This document shows positions 48,185-57,147 of a DNA stretch of 64,000 bases, in pieces (the stretch's first letter is position 1; each line of letters begins with the position of its first letter). The position numbers were made by a program, and so were the translations under genes. The DNA comes from Aeromicrobium sp. 9AM (lineage in GTDB: Bacteria > Actinomycetota > Actinomycetes > Propionibacteriales > Nocardioidaceae). The notes beneath the pieces were generated by a model. The model was not told where the DNA came from and did not search any database. It worked only from the letters and a program-made list of their open reading frames with translations. The stretch lies in assembly GCF_902506105.1 (NCBI RefSeq), contig NZ_LR733304.1, positions 2,553,832 through 2,617,831 of the forward strand. The letters run 5' to 3'.

Positions 48185-50992
48185 TCAGGCCACGTTGGCT
48201 CGATAGCCGGGCAGGAGCTCGTCGACCAGGCCGTCGGTCTCGGCCGATGAACCGACGACCGAGCCGTGCTCGGCGATCGCGGCATACATCTCGTCGGCGA
48301 CCACCCGTACGTCCTCGCGATCACCGAAGTGCGTCGCGAGGCGGAGGCGGGATCGCCACAGCTCCTCGCTGGCGGGCAGCATCATCAGTCCTTGCGCCAG
48401 CACGGCGCGAGCGGCCGGCTCGTCGTTGCGGGCCGCCGCAGCCTCGGCGCAGGCCTGCACCGTCAGGCTGACGGCGATGACGATGTCGCCCTCGATCGTG
48501 GTGGACTCCAGCCACGCGTAACGGCCGGCCGGGATGTCACCGAACGGGAGACCCGCGACGAGGTCCAGTGCCGTGCGCATGTGCGTCTCCCGCCGCGTGC
48601 CGTCCTCGGCAGCGCGGTTGAGGGCTTCGCGGAAGGCGTCCCAGTCGAGGTCGACCGCACCGGGTGCGAACCGCCATACGCCGGACTCCGACTCGAGGAC
48701 GGGGTTGCCCGATGCCGTCGTGCCGAACCAGTCGGCGACCTGTCGAAGGGCCGCGTCGCGCACCTGCGGGTCGACGCCTCGCGGCCACAGTGCGGCGCTG
48801 ATGCGGTTGGCGTGCACGCCGGTCGGGTGCAGCGCCAGGAAGCACGCGAGCTCGGTGAGGAACTCGACGCGGTCGGCATCGACCTCGCCGGACGCCTCGG
48901 CCGTCACCGGCCCGAGGACCCGTATGCTCGCGACCGCCTCGTGGGCAGCGGTGACCTGCTGCTCGGACTCGAGCGTCTCGATGAGCTGGTCGATCGTGAC
49001 CCGGCGCGCGGCGTGCACGGGTTCGTAGAGGTCCGCCAGCGCCTCGGCCGCAGCCGGGGTGATGACCTGAGCCGCCACGTCGACACTGTGCAGCGGCGAC
49101 GAGATGCGGCCGTCGGGCCGAGCGGTCAGGCGTACGGCGGCGTCGCGAACCGTGCCGACGACGACAACGCCGAGGGCGACCTGCGGATCCGAGGCCAGCG
49201 CCTCCAGACGAGCCAGCTCGTCAGCGGTGGGTACGCCCGAGCAGACGACCAGGTGATAGGTCCAGTCGACGGCGTCGGGCGCGGCAGCGCGGGCCTGGCG
49301 TACGGTCCGGGCATCCGCGTCGCGGCACGCGGTCCGCTGGTAGCGGGCGACGTTGTCGAGGCTCTCGATGACCCGCTCGAGGTCGTCGGTGCGCCGGATC
49401 GCGCCTTCGCCGATGCCCGCGAGGTCACCCGCGAACCCGACGAGAGTGACCAGACGATCGTCCGCCCAGGCGTGCGTCGCGGTGTCGATCGCCATGCTGA
49501 GCGCCACGCCGCGGGCGGTCTCGCTGTCACCGTCGAGCGACAGCACACCGCTGATCGACTCGGGGTCGAGCATCAGGATGCTGCCGTCGTCACGGCGGCC
49601 GATGCTCGCCATGCCGGGCAGCGGGGACAGGCCCGAGGCCGTGGCCTCGACGTCACGGTCGACGGTCCACACCTTGGCGCGCGCCGACCAGCCGGCCGGC
49701 GGCGCGACCTCAGGCACCAGGTCGAACGCGATGGCCATGCCACCGCCGCTGACCGAGGCGCGCAGGGGCGCCGGCATGCCGGGCGCCCCGTTGAGGGAGC
49801 GCAGTGCACGGTTGAGCCAGCCGGCGGTGCCGAGGTCGGCCTCGTTGCGGAGCTTGGCACCGGGAGGCGGCGAGCCGGGATCGGGGTTGTGCGGGTCGGG
49901 ATCCGTGGGCGTACGCGCGGACCACCACGCGGCTGCAGGTGCCGACGCCCGGCGACGGCGCAACGCGAGCGAAGCACCGGCGATGACGAGCCCGCCGGCG
50001 ACGCCGAACAACGGAGACCAAGCACCGAGCTGAATGCCGCCGCCGGCATCCTCGCCGGCCGCGACGTCGGCCTGCTCAGCGGCGGCGGTGTCGACCTCGG
50101 CCGTGTCCACAGCGCCGGCCGTCTCGTCGGGCACGGGAGCGTCGGCGACCGGGGCGTCAGCCGCGTGGTCGATGACCTTGAGGCCGGGACCCTTGGCGTC
50201 GTTGGGCAGCTTCATGACCCAGCCCGGATAGATCAGGTCGGCCTTCTGCAGCACTCGCCCGTCGGGCTGGGTGATGCCCTTGTTGAGATCCCAGATCTCC
50301 TTGTAGCGGAAGCCGTCACCGAGGTAGCGGTCCGCGATGTCCCACAGCGTGTCGTAGTGGCGGCCGTGCGGGGGCTTCACGTCGTAGTAGGTCGTGACGC
50401 CCTCGGCGATGTCGACAGACGTGGCGTCGTCCAACGTGTTGACGGCGGGCAGGGTGCCATCGGGCAGCTCGGCGGCAGCGCTCTCCGCGACGGTCGGTGC
50501 GACCATGACCTGGCTGGCGAACTGGCTCTGGGCCGCGGACGTGGGAGCCGATGACTCGACCGCGGACGCCGACGACATGCCGACCGAGGTCGTCGCCGCG
50601 AGCAGCACGATCGCACTGACGAGCCGGCGGGCCAGGCCTTGGGTGCCGATGCCGCCGCCCGGGATCCGGGGAGCGAGACCACTCTTGCGGCGTTCGGCGA
50701 CCGCCTCGACCACGAGACACACGACGAAGTGCGCCCACGCCAGCCAGACGACGACGGCCAGGACGCTCAGGACCGTCTCGCCCGTCGTCGGGGTGCTGAG
50801 CCATTCGACGCTCGGCCTCTGGTCGGGCCACGGCGTCCCGAAGGCGGCGAAGAGCGCGATCGGCACCCCCACGACGAGGGCGAGGGTGCCCAGCAGCGCG
50901 GCGGCGCCGGTGGCGACCTGCTTGAACCGGCTCGGCTCCTCAGTGATCGCGGGCAGGCGGTTCTGCGGAGATCGTTCGATGGTCGATGGCAT
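48185..50992 (-). CDS. Membrane LysM-BTAD protein
   Basis: This 935-residue protein has three N-terminal membrane helices (about residues 27-50, 72-96 and 118-138). An extracytoplasmic LysM-like domain (about 200-263, GRHYDTLWDIADRYLGDGFRYKEIWDLNKG ... LIYPGWVMKLP) follows, then an acidic linker and a fourth helix (about 325-348). A cytosolic half begins with an FtsK/ATPase-like beta region and ends in a BTAD-type helical domain (from about 685). It starts at an ATG with AGGAGA upstream. Such proteins are often found beside actinobacterial Tad loci. It may sense the cell wall and pass a signal inside; no helix-turn-helix is obvious. It is last in a three-gene operon. Confidence 0.74.
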   Translation of the reverse strand: MPSTIERSPQNRLPAITEEPSRFKQVATGAAALLGTLALVVGVPIALFAAFGTPWPDQRPSVEWLSTPTTGETVLSVLAVVVWLAWAHFVVCLVVEAVAERRKSGLAPRIPGGGIGTQGLARRLVSAIVLLAATTSVGMSSASAVESSAPTSAAQSQFASQVMVAPTVAESAAAELPDGTLPAVNTLDDATSVDIAEGVTTYYDVKPPHGRHYDTLWDIADRYLGDGFRYKEIWDLNKGITQPDGRVLQKADLIYPGWVMKLPNDAKGPGLKVIDHAADAPVADAPVPDETAGAVDTAEVDTAAAEQADVAAGEDAGGGIQLGAWSPLFGVAGGLVIAGASLALRRRRASAPAAAWWSARTPTDPDPHNPDPGSPPPGAKLRNEADLGTAGWLNRALRSLNGAPGMPAPLRASVSGGGMAIAFDLVPEVAPPAGWSARAKVWTVDRDVEATASGLSPLPGMASIGRRDDGSILMLDPESISGVLSLDGDSETARGVALSMAIDTATHAWADDRLVTLVGFAGDLAGIGEGAIRRTDDLERVIESLDNVARYQRTACRDADARTVRQARAAAPDAVDWTYHLVVCSGVPTADELARLEALASDPQVALGVVVVGTVRDAAVRLTARPDGRISSPLHSVDVAAQVITPAAAEALADLYEPVHAARRVTIDQLIETLESEQQVTAAHEAVASIRVLGPVTAEASGEVDADRVEFLTELACFLALHPTGVHANRISAALWPRGVDPQVRDAALRQVADWFGTTASGNPVLESESGVWRFAPGAVDLDWDAFREALNRAAEDGTRRETHMRTALDLVAGLPFGDIPAGRYAWLESTTIEGDIVIAVSLTVQACAEAAAARNDEPAARAVLAQGLMMLPASEELWRSRLRLATHFGDREDVRVVADEMYAAIAEHGSVVGSSAETDGLVDELLPGYRANVA

Positions 50993-51012
50993 CGTTCTCT
51001 CCTGTCGTGGGC

Positions 51013-52098
51013 TCAGTAGACGACGGCTGGGGGCTGGTTGGGGGCCTGGACCTCCTGGACCGGCAGGACCTGCCGCATCCGCATGGTGAAGTCGTTGCCG
51101 AGGGTGCGCATCGGACCGTTGACCGGGCCGTAGGTGACCTTCCACGTCACGATCACGTCGGCGTAGAACGCGTCCTTGATCCTGCCGGGAATCTCTCGGT
51201 TGGCGTACTTGCGGGCCGAGGCTGACGAACGCTTGAACGTGATCTTGCAGGCGTTGGCCGGCTGACTCCTGGGCAGGACACCCGGGAGGTAGGACGCCTC
51301 CGGGTCACAGGTCTCGGGCTTGATGTCGGTCTGCCGCGGATCGATCACGATCTTGGTGGCGCGGGCCTCCATGGCGACGTCGCCCTCGACGATACGCCGG
51401 AACGGCCCACCATTCTCCCGGTTGGCGTAGTCACCCTGGGCCACGACGTCCTTGGTGACGGGATCGAGCCAGCGGAAGGTGAAGAACGTCGGAGTGCCGA
51501 CGATGGGTGTCACGTTGGGACGGGTCACCATGAATGGGACCGGCATGAGGGCGTCGGTCTTGAACCGGTTCCACAGGAAGTCGGTGATGCCGTTGTGGTG
51601 GTCGCTGATATCGGCGTCGAACGGGACGAACACGATCGAGATCGCCACCGTACGGTCGGGGCCGCCGCTGTAGGTGTCGAAGTCGATGCTGCCCAGGCAC
51701 GTCATGAGCATGAATCGGCCCTTGTCGGGGTTCGCGTTGTATGGCGGCTCGACGGTTTTCGGCAGGTCGCTGTAGCGGCACTGCTGCAGCTTCTGGTCGC
51801 CGAACCGCTCGCGCAGCGTCTTCAGGTTGCCGCCGCCCAGCGTCACGCAGTACATCCCCATGCCGCCACCGTTGGCGTAGACCGAGCACGAGGAGCCGCC
51901 GGTGTTGATCGCGGCGTTCTTGTTGCCGCTGCTGGTGTCGTCGCCACCGTTGCCGCCGTTGTCGGTGTCGCCGGAGTCGCAGTCCTCTGTCGCCTGGTCG
52001 CACGCCACGGCAGACGTCGTTGTCACCGCGACAAGGCCTCCTGCGATGACGAACGCCATGATCGCGGCCGCTGCGAACGAGCGAATGGTTCGAGTCAC
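51013..52098 (-). CDS. Secreted hypothetical protein in the LysM-BTAD operon
   Basis: I do not recognise this 361-residue protein. The signal peptide (FAAAAIMAFVIAGGLVAVTTT, about residues 8-28) is followed by an Asp/Gly/Asn-rich linker (DSGDTDNGGNGGDDTSSGNK). A folded region with several Cys (SSCSVYANGGG, YCVTLGGG, QQCRYSD, MTCLGSID, ETCDPEA) comes next. The GTG start overlaps the upstream stop (GTGA), with AGGAGG in front. Cysteine pairing suggests a stable extracellular fold. It probably works with the Tad pilus or the LysM protein. Confidence 0.64.
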   Translation of the reverse strand: MTRTIRSFAAAAIMAFVIAGGLVAVTTTSAVACDQATEDCDSGDTDNGGNGGDDTSSGNKNAAINTGGSSCSVYANGGGMGMYCVTLGGGNLKTLRERFGDQKLQQCRYSDLPKTVEPPYNANPDKGRFMLMTCLGSIDFDTYSGGPDRTVAISIVFVPFDADISDHHNGITDFLWNRFKTDALMPVPFMVTRPNVTPIVGTPTFFTFRWLDPVTKDVVAQGDYANRENGGPFRRIVEGDVAMEARATKIVIDPRQTDIKPETCDPEASYLPGVLPRSQPANACKITFKRSSASARKYANREIPGRIKDAFYADVIVTWKVTYGPVNGPMRTLGNDFTMRMRQVLPVQEVQAPNQPPAVVY

Positions 52099-52685
52099 TG
52101 GGGAGCACCTCCTGGGCACGTGCCGACGTGCTTGATGGGCTGCAGGACCCAGGCACCGGCTTTGAGCTTGAGCGTTATGGAGTATTTCCGCCACTCGCGT
52201 TTGACCTTGCCGAGCAGCTTGCCGTTGCGGTCGAGCACATCGGTGGACGGCGCCCACTGGCACGTCACGAGCCGCGCCTCGCTGCCGCGAGTGCGGGACG
52301 ACACGATCTTGATGTGCGCCACGTCCGGGACGCTCCACCGCAGCTTCTTGCCACTGGCCACGTTGCCCGACACGAGACGCAGCACGGGCTTGGAGAGCAG
52401 CTTGGTGGCGTCGGGGACGAGCTTGTGCTGATTCATCGAGCCGCCGGACGCCTCGGACGCCCTCTTGTAGCCGAGCACAGCAGGGTCGGTGGCGTAGTCG
52501 TCCCAGTTCTGGATCTCGACCGTCATACCGAACGCGCCCTTGGGCTGGGCCGGGATGGTCGGGGTGGGCGACGGGGTCGTCTTCGTCGGCTTCGGGGCCG
52601 CTTTGTCGCCGTCACTGCCGCCGCACGCGGCCATGCCGACGAGGAGCGTCGCTGCGACGCCGATCATCAGCAGTTGCCGTCTCAC
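52095..52685 (-). CDS. Lipoprotein, first gene of the LysM-BTAD operon
   Basis: This 196-residue protein has a lipobox VGMAAC with lipidated Cys21, followed by a Pro/Thr/Lys linker (APKPTKTTPSPTPTIPAQP). The folded C-terminal domain has a KYSITLKLKAGAWVLQPIKHV strand pattern. The GTG start is chosen from the signal-peptide position. It is first in the operon and divergent from the DUF1023 gene. The family is unknown; an envelope scaffold role is possible. Confidence 0.66.
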   Translation of the reverse strand: MRRQLLMIGVAATLLVGMAACGGSDGDKAAPKPTKTTPSPTPTIPAQPKGAFGMTVEIQNWDDYATDPAVLGYKRASEASGGSMNQHKLVPDATKLLSKPVLRLVSGNVASGKKLRWSVPDVAHIKIVSSRTRGSEARLVTCQWAPSTDVLDRNGKLLGKVKREWRKYSITLKLKAGAWVLQPIKHVGTCPGGAPQ

Positions 52686-52943
52686 GAAAGATCCCCCCGG
52701 ACATCCTGTTGCAGAACCCCGCCAGCATACCGAGAAATGCGTACTGTCGGTAAACGAGGCCGATCGTTCTGGACAATTCGGAGCATGTTCGGCACGCGCC
52801 GTCGTCCTTCACGGTAGAGACGTCTCACCCGTCGATTCCTGACGCGGCTGTCTCGACGACGATGTGCGGCGCCTGCTGCGGCTCCGTGGCGGATTCCCTG
52901 CAACCGCTATACCGTCGGGGCACCGGCAGGTCGGGGGCGACGC
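52686..52943. promoter_or_regulatory. Divergent promoter region
   Basis: This 258-base gap separates the lipoprotein operon from the DUF1023 gene. On the minus strand TTTACC and TATGCT (about 52725-52755) resemble -35/-10 elements. On the plus strand a CTATACC element (about 52907-52914) could be a -10 for the hydrolase gene. The middle contains nothing recognisable. Confidence 0.4.
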
Positions 52944-54932
52944 ATGGTGACGCGGACATCGGGACCGTTCGAGTACTGGGAGGTCACGGGCGATGCCGTG
53001 CGCGCAGCCGCTGCGGCGCCCGCGTCCAGCGCGACGGCGATCCAGTCGCTGGCCGGTGAGCTCGAGGGCGACCAGGTCAGGGTGGCCCAGGCCATCGAGG
53101 GCGACATCGTCGCCGGTGTCGTCGCCAACCCGCAGGCCGCTCGCGCCACCGCGCAGAAGCTCGCCGCCCAGGGTCAGTACGCCGTGGGCCTGCTGCGGAT
53201 GTTCGCAGCCGACGTCGACGAGTTCGACACGACCGTTGACGGCATCAACCGCGACTACCACTCCCGCGTGAGCACCGCGCTCAGTGTGGCTCGTCACGAT
53301 CCGGACCAGCAGGACAGCATGATCGACCCCGTCGCGGTCGGAACGGGGATCGAGGCGGACTTGAGAGCGCGCCACCTCAAGGCCCAAGGCGTCATCGACG
53401 ACGCGGCCGACACGATCGCCTCGATGTTCCGGCAGGGGCCCACGGATGACAACGTCCGCGACCTGATCCGCGCTGGTCTCATCCCGCTGACCTCCGCGAG
53501 CCTCTACCCGACGCTGACCCTCACGGCGGACGACACGAGGCTCGCGCTCGACGCGGCGGTGCACGCGATAGTGCTCCGCATGATCGAGGCCGGGACGCTG
53601 CCGCCCGAGGTCGGCGCGATGTCGCCGGAGGACTTCCGGACGTTCCTGATCGACCACCCCGACCTGGCGACCCGGCTGTATGCCCAGGAACCACGGCCGG
53701 GCAGCGAGTGGCCCGAAGGTGCGCTGGCCGCGCTGACGATGCCGTTCATGACGTCTCCGGGCGGTGCTGCCGAGGTCCTCGAACAGCGCCGAGAGGACGC
53801 CCGTGCCCTGTTCGAGAGCCTCGCGCCCGCCGATGCCGCCATGCTGGCGATGCTGTTCCCCAGGACGGTCGGCAACCTGTCCGGTGTGCCGTTCGAGAAC
53901 CGGGCCGACGCCAACGACGTCTCGGTCATCGCCGCGCTCGACGCCGAACGGGACGACCTCGCAGACCTCGAGAGCAGGCACGAGCACAACCAGCACGACT
54001 GGGACTTCCTGGGCCTCAACAACAACGACCTCGAGGGACCCATCGGCGACTCGAAGGACCGCATCGCGCTGTACGAGTCGATCCTCGGCAACCACCGGCA
54101 GATCCTGCTGTTCGACCCATCGGGCGACGGCGCGATAGCCGAGCTGCACGGCTCGATCGACGCATCGACCAAGAACGTGGGCGTGCTCGTGCCGGGCACC
54201 GGGACGGACCTGTCGAGCTTCCAGGGCACAGCGGACCGGGCCAACAACTTCGTCGAGAACAGCCGGCCGGGCGAGCTGGCGATGATCTCGTGGATGGGCG
54301 GTGACCTGCCCGACAGCATCGTCCAGGACGCACCGTTCGCCAACTACGCCCGCGATCTCGGCCCGCTGCTCGCCGGCTTCTCGCACGACGTACGCCAGGA
54401 GACGGCGCACTCCGCGGGTGCCGGCAACGACATCCAGACGACGTACGCCGGGCACTCGTACGGTGGTGCGGTCGTCGGGCGCTCCGAGCTCGCCGGACTC
54501 GACGCCGACCGGGTCCTGCACATCGAGTCGGCCGGCATGGGCCACGACGTCCAGGACCTCGACGATCTCCCGCCTAGCCAGCGGGACGTCGACCGCTACT
54601 CCATGACCGCCCCGGGCGACATCATCGGCGACATCCAGGGGATGCAGGTCGGCGACAACATCGGTCACGGCGCCGATCCCGACACGTTCGAGGGAACGCT
54701 TCGCCTCGACACCGGCGACAAGGCCGGCACCGACGAGCCCAACATCGGCGTCGGTTCGCACACCAACGTGTTCCAGGAACACTCGGACGCGTGGCGCAAC
54801 ATGCTCGAGGTGTTCAATGGCGGCACGGTCACCGGCTATCGCCAGCCCGAGTACTACCTCCCGCCCACGCCGTACGCCCAACCCGTGCAGACCGGGTGGG
54901 CCACACCGGGCGAGAGAATAGACATCCCATGA
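52944..54932 (+). CDS. DUF1023 alpha/beta hydrolase
   Basis: This 662-residue protein has a helical N-terminal half (residues 1-290, with WXG100-like helical spacing AAQGQYAVGLLRMFAADVDEFDTTV). The C-terminal alpha/beta-hydrolase domain carries the nucleophile motif GHSYGG with Ser505 and an upstream VGVLVPGTGTDLSSF block. DUF1023 proteins are frequent in actinobacteria, often next to secretion loci; substrates are unknown. There is no signal peptide, so if exported it would need a special route. It is coupled by overlap (ATGA) with a small lipoprotein gene. Confidence 0.76.
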   Translation: MVTRTSGPFEYWEVTGDAVRAAAAAPASSATAIQSLAGELEGDQVRVAQAIEGDIVAGVVANPQAARATAQKLAAQGQYAVGLLRMFAADVDEFDTTVDGINRDYHSRVSTALSVARHDPDQQDSMIDPVAVGTGIEADLRARHLKAQGVIDDAADTIASMFRQGPTDDNVRDLIRAGLIPLTSASLYPTLTLTADDTRLALDAAVHAIVLRMIEAGTLPPEVGAMSPEDFRTFLIDHPDLATRLYAQEPRPGSEWPEGALAALTMPFMTSPGGAAEVLEQRREDARALFESLAPADAAMLAMLFPRTVGNLSGVPFENRADANDVSVIAALDAERDDLADLESRHEHNQHDWDFLGLNNNDLEGPIGDSKDRIALYESILGNHRQILLFDPSGDGAIAELHGSIDASTKNVGVLVPGTGTDLSSFQGTADRANNFVENSRPGELAMISWMGGDLPDSIVQDAPFANYARDLGPLLAGFSHDVRQETAHSAGAGNDIQTTYAGHSYGGAVVGRSELAGLDADRVLHIESAGMGHDVQDLDDLPPSQRDVDRYSMTAPGDIIGDIQGMQVGDNIGHGADPDTFEGTLRLDTGDKAGTDEPNIGVGSHTNVFQEHSDAWRNMLEVFNGGTVTGYRQPEYYLPPTPYAQPVQTGWATPGERIDIP

Positions 54933-55360
54933 GACCAGCCCTCGTCACCACGATCATCGTGCTCGGCCTCGCCCTCGGGGCATGTGGCGACAACAAGGAG
55001 GACAAGATGCGGACCATCGACGAGGTCGCCTCGCAGGCGCGACGCGACATCGACGCGCTCGCGGCCCGGCTCGGCAGCGACCCGGAGGTACGCGAGGACG
55101 TCATCACCGACTGCACCCCCGGGCAGAAGGACTCGGGCAAGGACCTGATCTACACGATCCACGTGACGATCGAGCCCGGCGCCATGGACCGGCTCAAGGG
55201 CGAGATCGCCGACGACCTCAAGGCCGACGGATGGACCGTCAAGGAGGACGCCGGTTCAGACAGCGTGCGGTTCGCCAAGGGCGACGCGACGATGGGGGCG
55301 GAGGTCTGGGAGGACCTGGGCAAGGCCTCGGTCGGCGGCTCCGGCGGTTGCGTGAAGTAG
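54929..55360 (+). CDS. Small lipoprotein paired with the DUF1023 hydrolase
   Basis: This 143-residue protein has signal peptide TTIIVLGLALGAC, with Cys19 as the lipidation site, and a mixed alpha/beta domain ending in GGSGGCVK. It overlaps the DUF1023 stop, so the two are co-expressed. Its own function is unknown; it could tether or inhibit the hydrolase at the membrane. It is convergent with the Tad operon, 19 bases apart. Confidence 0.7.
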   Translation: MRPALVTTIIVLGLALGACGDNKEDKMRTIDEVASQARRDIDALAARLGSDPEVREDVITDCTPGQKDSGKDLIYTIHVTIEPGAMDRLKGEIADDLKADGWTVKEDAGSDSVRFAKGDATMGAEVWEDLGKASVGGSGGCVK

Positions 55361-55379
55361 CCGGACCCGGCGAGCACCG

Positions 55380-56036
55380 TCAGCCCGGGCCGTCCGGCTT
55401 CTTGCACTCCTTGGGCTTGTCCTTGTCGTCCTTGTCCTTGTCGTCGTCGCCCTTGTCGTCCTTGGGCTTGTCCGTCGGCTTCGGCGTGCACGGAGTCACC
55501 TCGATCTCCGGCGGCGTCGGCGGGGCGGTCGCCGTCGGGGTGCCGCCATCGGGCGGGGCGACTGACGGCGGGCCGACGGTCGGCCGCTTGCCGCTGTCGG
55601 GCTCCGAGATGCCACTGACCGGACGGGCCAGGGCCTGACCGCTGGCGTTGAGGACGGACTTGCGGATCATGCCGAGGAGGATCGCCTTGATCCTCACCTG
55701 CGTCGACACGGTGACCGCGTTGAACGTGCCGGCCGGATCGTCGATCTTGACGATGTCGGCGCGACACTTCACGAGCTGCGAGTCGGCCGCCATGGCCTGC
55801 TGGCAGTACTCGTTGGCCGCCTTGAGCGCGCTGTCCGGCTTGAGGTCCAGCCTCGGGTCCTCCACGTCGATCCCCTGGGCTCCGGCGCGCGCGGCCTCCT
55901 GGGCGTACGCGATGGCTCGGCCCTTGGCGTTGAGCTGACGGCCGCCGTCGACGACGAGCGCCGCCAGCAGGATGATCGCCAGGGAAACGATCACGACGAA
56001 CGGGGTGATCGAGCCGGTCTCGTCGCGGCGCCTCAT
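55380..56036 (-). CDS. TadG-like pilus assembly protein
   Basis: This 218-residue protein has a single N-terminal helix, GSITPFVVIVSLAIILLAALVVDGGRQL, with the TadG/TadE_N pattern; the position equivalent to the pilin Glu5 is not Glu. A periplasmic region follows. The C-terminus has a Pro/Lys/Asp-rich tail (DDKGDDDKDKDDKDKPKE). It overlaps the preceding TadE gene by ATGA and is the last gene of the Tad operon. Confidence 0.76.
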   Translation of the reverse strand: MRRRDETGSITPFVVIVSLAIILLAALVVDGGRQLNAKGRAIAYAQEAARAGAQGIDVEDPRLDLKPDSALKAANEYCQQAMAADSQLVKCRADIVKIDDPAGTFNAVTVSTQVRIKAILLGMIRKSVLNASGQALARPVSGISEPDSGKRPTVGPPSVAPPDGGTPTATAPPTPPEIEVTPCTPKPTDKPKDDKGDDDKDKDDKDKPKECKKPDGPG

Positions 56037-56476
56037 CGGTAACCCCGGTATCGGTCGAGCGGACTGGTGAACGTACGCGTGATGTGGACGGACTTGAGCG
56101 GCAGCGCGGCGAGGTCGCTGAGGTCGAGGGTGCAGTGCACCGTCACGGTGACGGTGTCGATCGCCAACGGGTCGTCCGGGTCGGGCAGGTCGAACGCGGT
56201 CTTGGAGAGCACGGGCGGATCGGCGACCGCGGTGTCGCGGCATGACGCCGGCGCGTCGGCCATCGCGTCCTTGATAACCTGGTTGACCGTCTTGGGGACG
56301 TCGCCCTTGACGTTCTGCGCGGTCGCCGATCGAGCGGCGTCGCGGGCCGCCTGGTCGACGAGGTTCTCGGTCTGCGCGTAGCGGCCGAAGGCAATGATCA
56401 GCATCATCAGCGCCAGGAGGAACGGCGCGACGATCACGAGCTCGAGGCTCGCGGAGCCCCGGTCGTCGCGCCTCAT
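56033..56476 (-). CDS. TadE-like minor pilin
   Basis: This 147-residue protein has the N-terminal signature RG-SASLELVIVAPFLLALMM, a type IVb-like segment with Gly at the cleavage position and Glu five residues later. It is overlapped at both ends by neighbouring pilus genes, so it is part of one polycistronic unit. Minor pilins of this type are needed for Flp pilus assembly. Confidence 0.83.
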   Translation of the reverse strand: MRRDDRGSASLELVIVAPFLLALMMLIIAFGRYAQTENLVDQAARDAARSATAQNVKGDVPKTVNQVIKDAMADAPASCRDTAVADPPVLSKTAFDLPDPDDPLAIDTVTVTVHCTLDLSDLAALPLKSVHITRTFTSPLDRYRGYR

Positions 56477-56895
56477 GGCGTGTCCCTGAGGTCGCCACGG
56501 AACTGCTCGAGGGTCGCCTCCGACGTCTGCTGGATCTCGACCGAGCCACCGAGCGGCAGGACCGCATCGCCGATGACGAGCATCGTCACGCGACCGGTCT
56601 TGGTGTTGATCGTGCCGACTGCCGTGACGTTCTTGAGCCGCCCGATCTTGGTGGCGTAGCCCTCGGTGACGTCCTCGGCGGCGGAGATGAACGCGTCAGG
56701 ATCCGAGTTGTTGCCCGCCAGGCGCAGGTAGGACACGCCCTCGCGCGACGCCGACTGCGCCGTGTTGCGCGCGTACAGATAGAGCCCCGCCTGGATGATC
56801 GTGAAGATCAGCAGCAGGAAGACCGGCGCGATGATCGAGAACTCGAGCGCGCTGGTGCCACGCTCACGCCCGACCTTGCGCGCCGGCACGGTCAC
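56473..56895 (-). CDS. TadE-like minor pilin (second copy)
   Basis: This 140-residue protein starts with GTG and has RG-TSALEFSIIAPVFLLLIFTI, again with Gly then Glu at +5. The rest is a soluble C-terminal region with no Cys. It sits between the pilin and the other TadE gene, overlapping the latter by four bases. A paired TadE arrangement is common in actinobacterial Tad loci. Confidence 0.82.
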   Translation of the reverse strand: MTVPARKVGRERGTSALEFSIIAPVFLLLIFTIIQAGLYLYARNTAQSASREGVSYLRLAGNNSDPDAFISAAEDVTEGYATKIGRLKNVTAVGTINTKTGRVTMLVIGDAVLPLGGSVEIQQTSEATLEQFRGDLRDTP

Positions 56896-56896
56896 C

Positions 56897-57115
56897 TCAG
56901 GTGTTGGAACCCTGCTCGATCTTGTTGGAGTTGTCCTCGACGACTCCCTGGATGACGCGCGCGACCACGAGGGCCAGGACCACGACGACGGCCGAGATGA
57001 TGGCCCATTCGATGGCCGAGGCGCCGCGCTCGTTGAAGCCTTCACGTCGCGCCCGATCTGCACGGGCGTGGACGTACGCGATGATCGCCCTGGCGTAGAA
57101 CAGTTCAGCTGACAC
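56897..57115 (-). CDS. Flp-type pilin
   Basis: This 72-residue major pilin candidate has a positively charged leader ending R30-G31. The hydrophobic mature start, ASAIEWAIISAVVVVLALVVARVI, carries Glu at +5 after Gly31. The mature part is only about 41 residues, typical of Flp pilins. The GTG start has GGGGGAAG upstream. Assembly needs TadA-TadC encoded next door. The prepilin peptidase is not in the window. Confidence 0.84.
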   Translation of the reverse strand: MSAELFYARAIIAYVHARADRARREGFNERGASAIEWAIISAVVVVLALVVARVIQGVVEDNSNKIEQGSNT

Positions 57116-57147
57116 GAGATCTTCCCCCGACGCATGGAAACCGTCGC

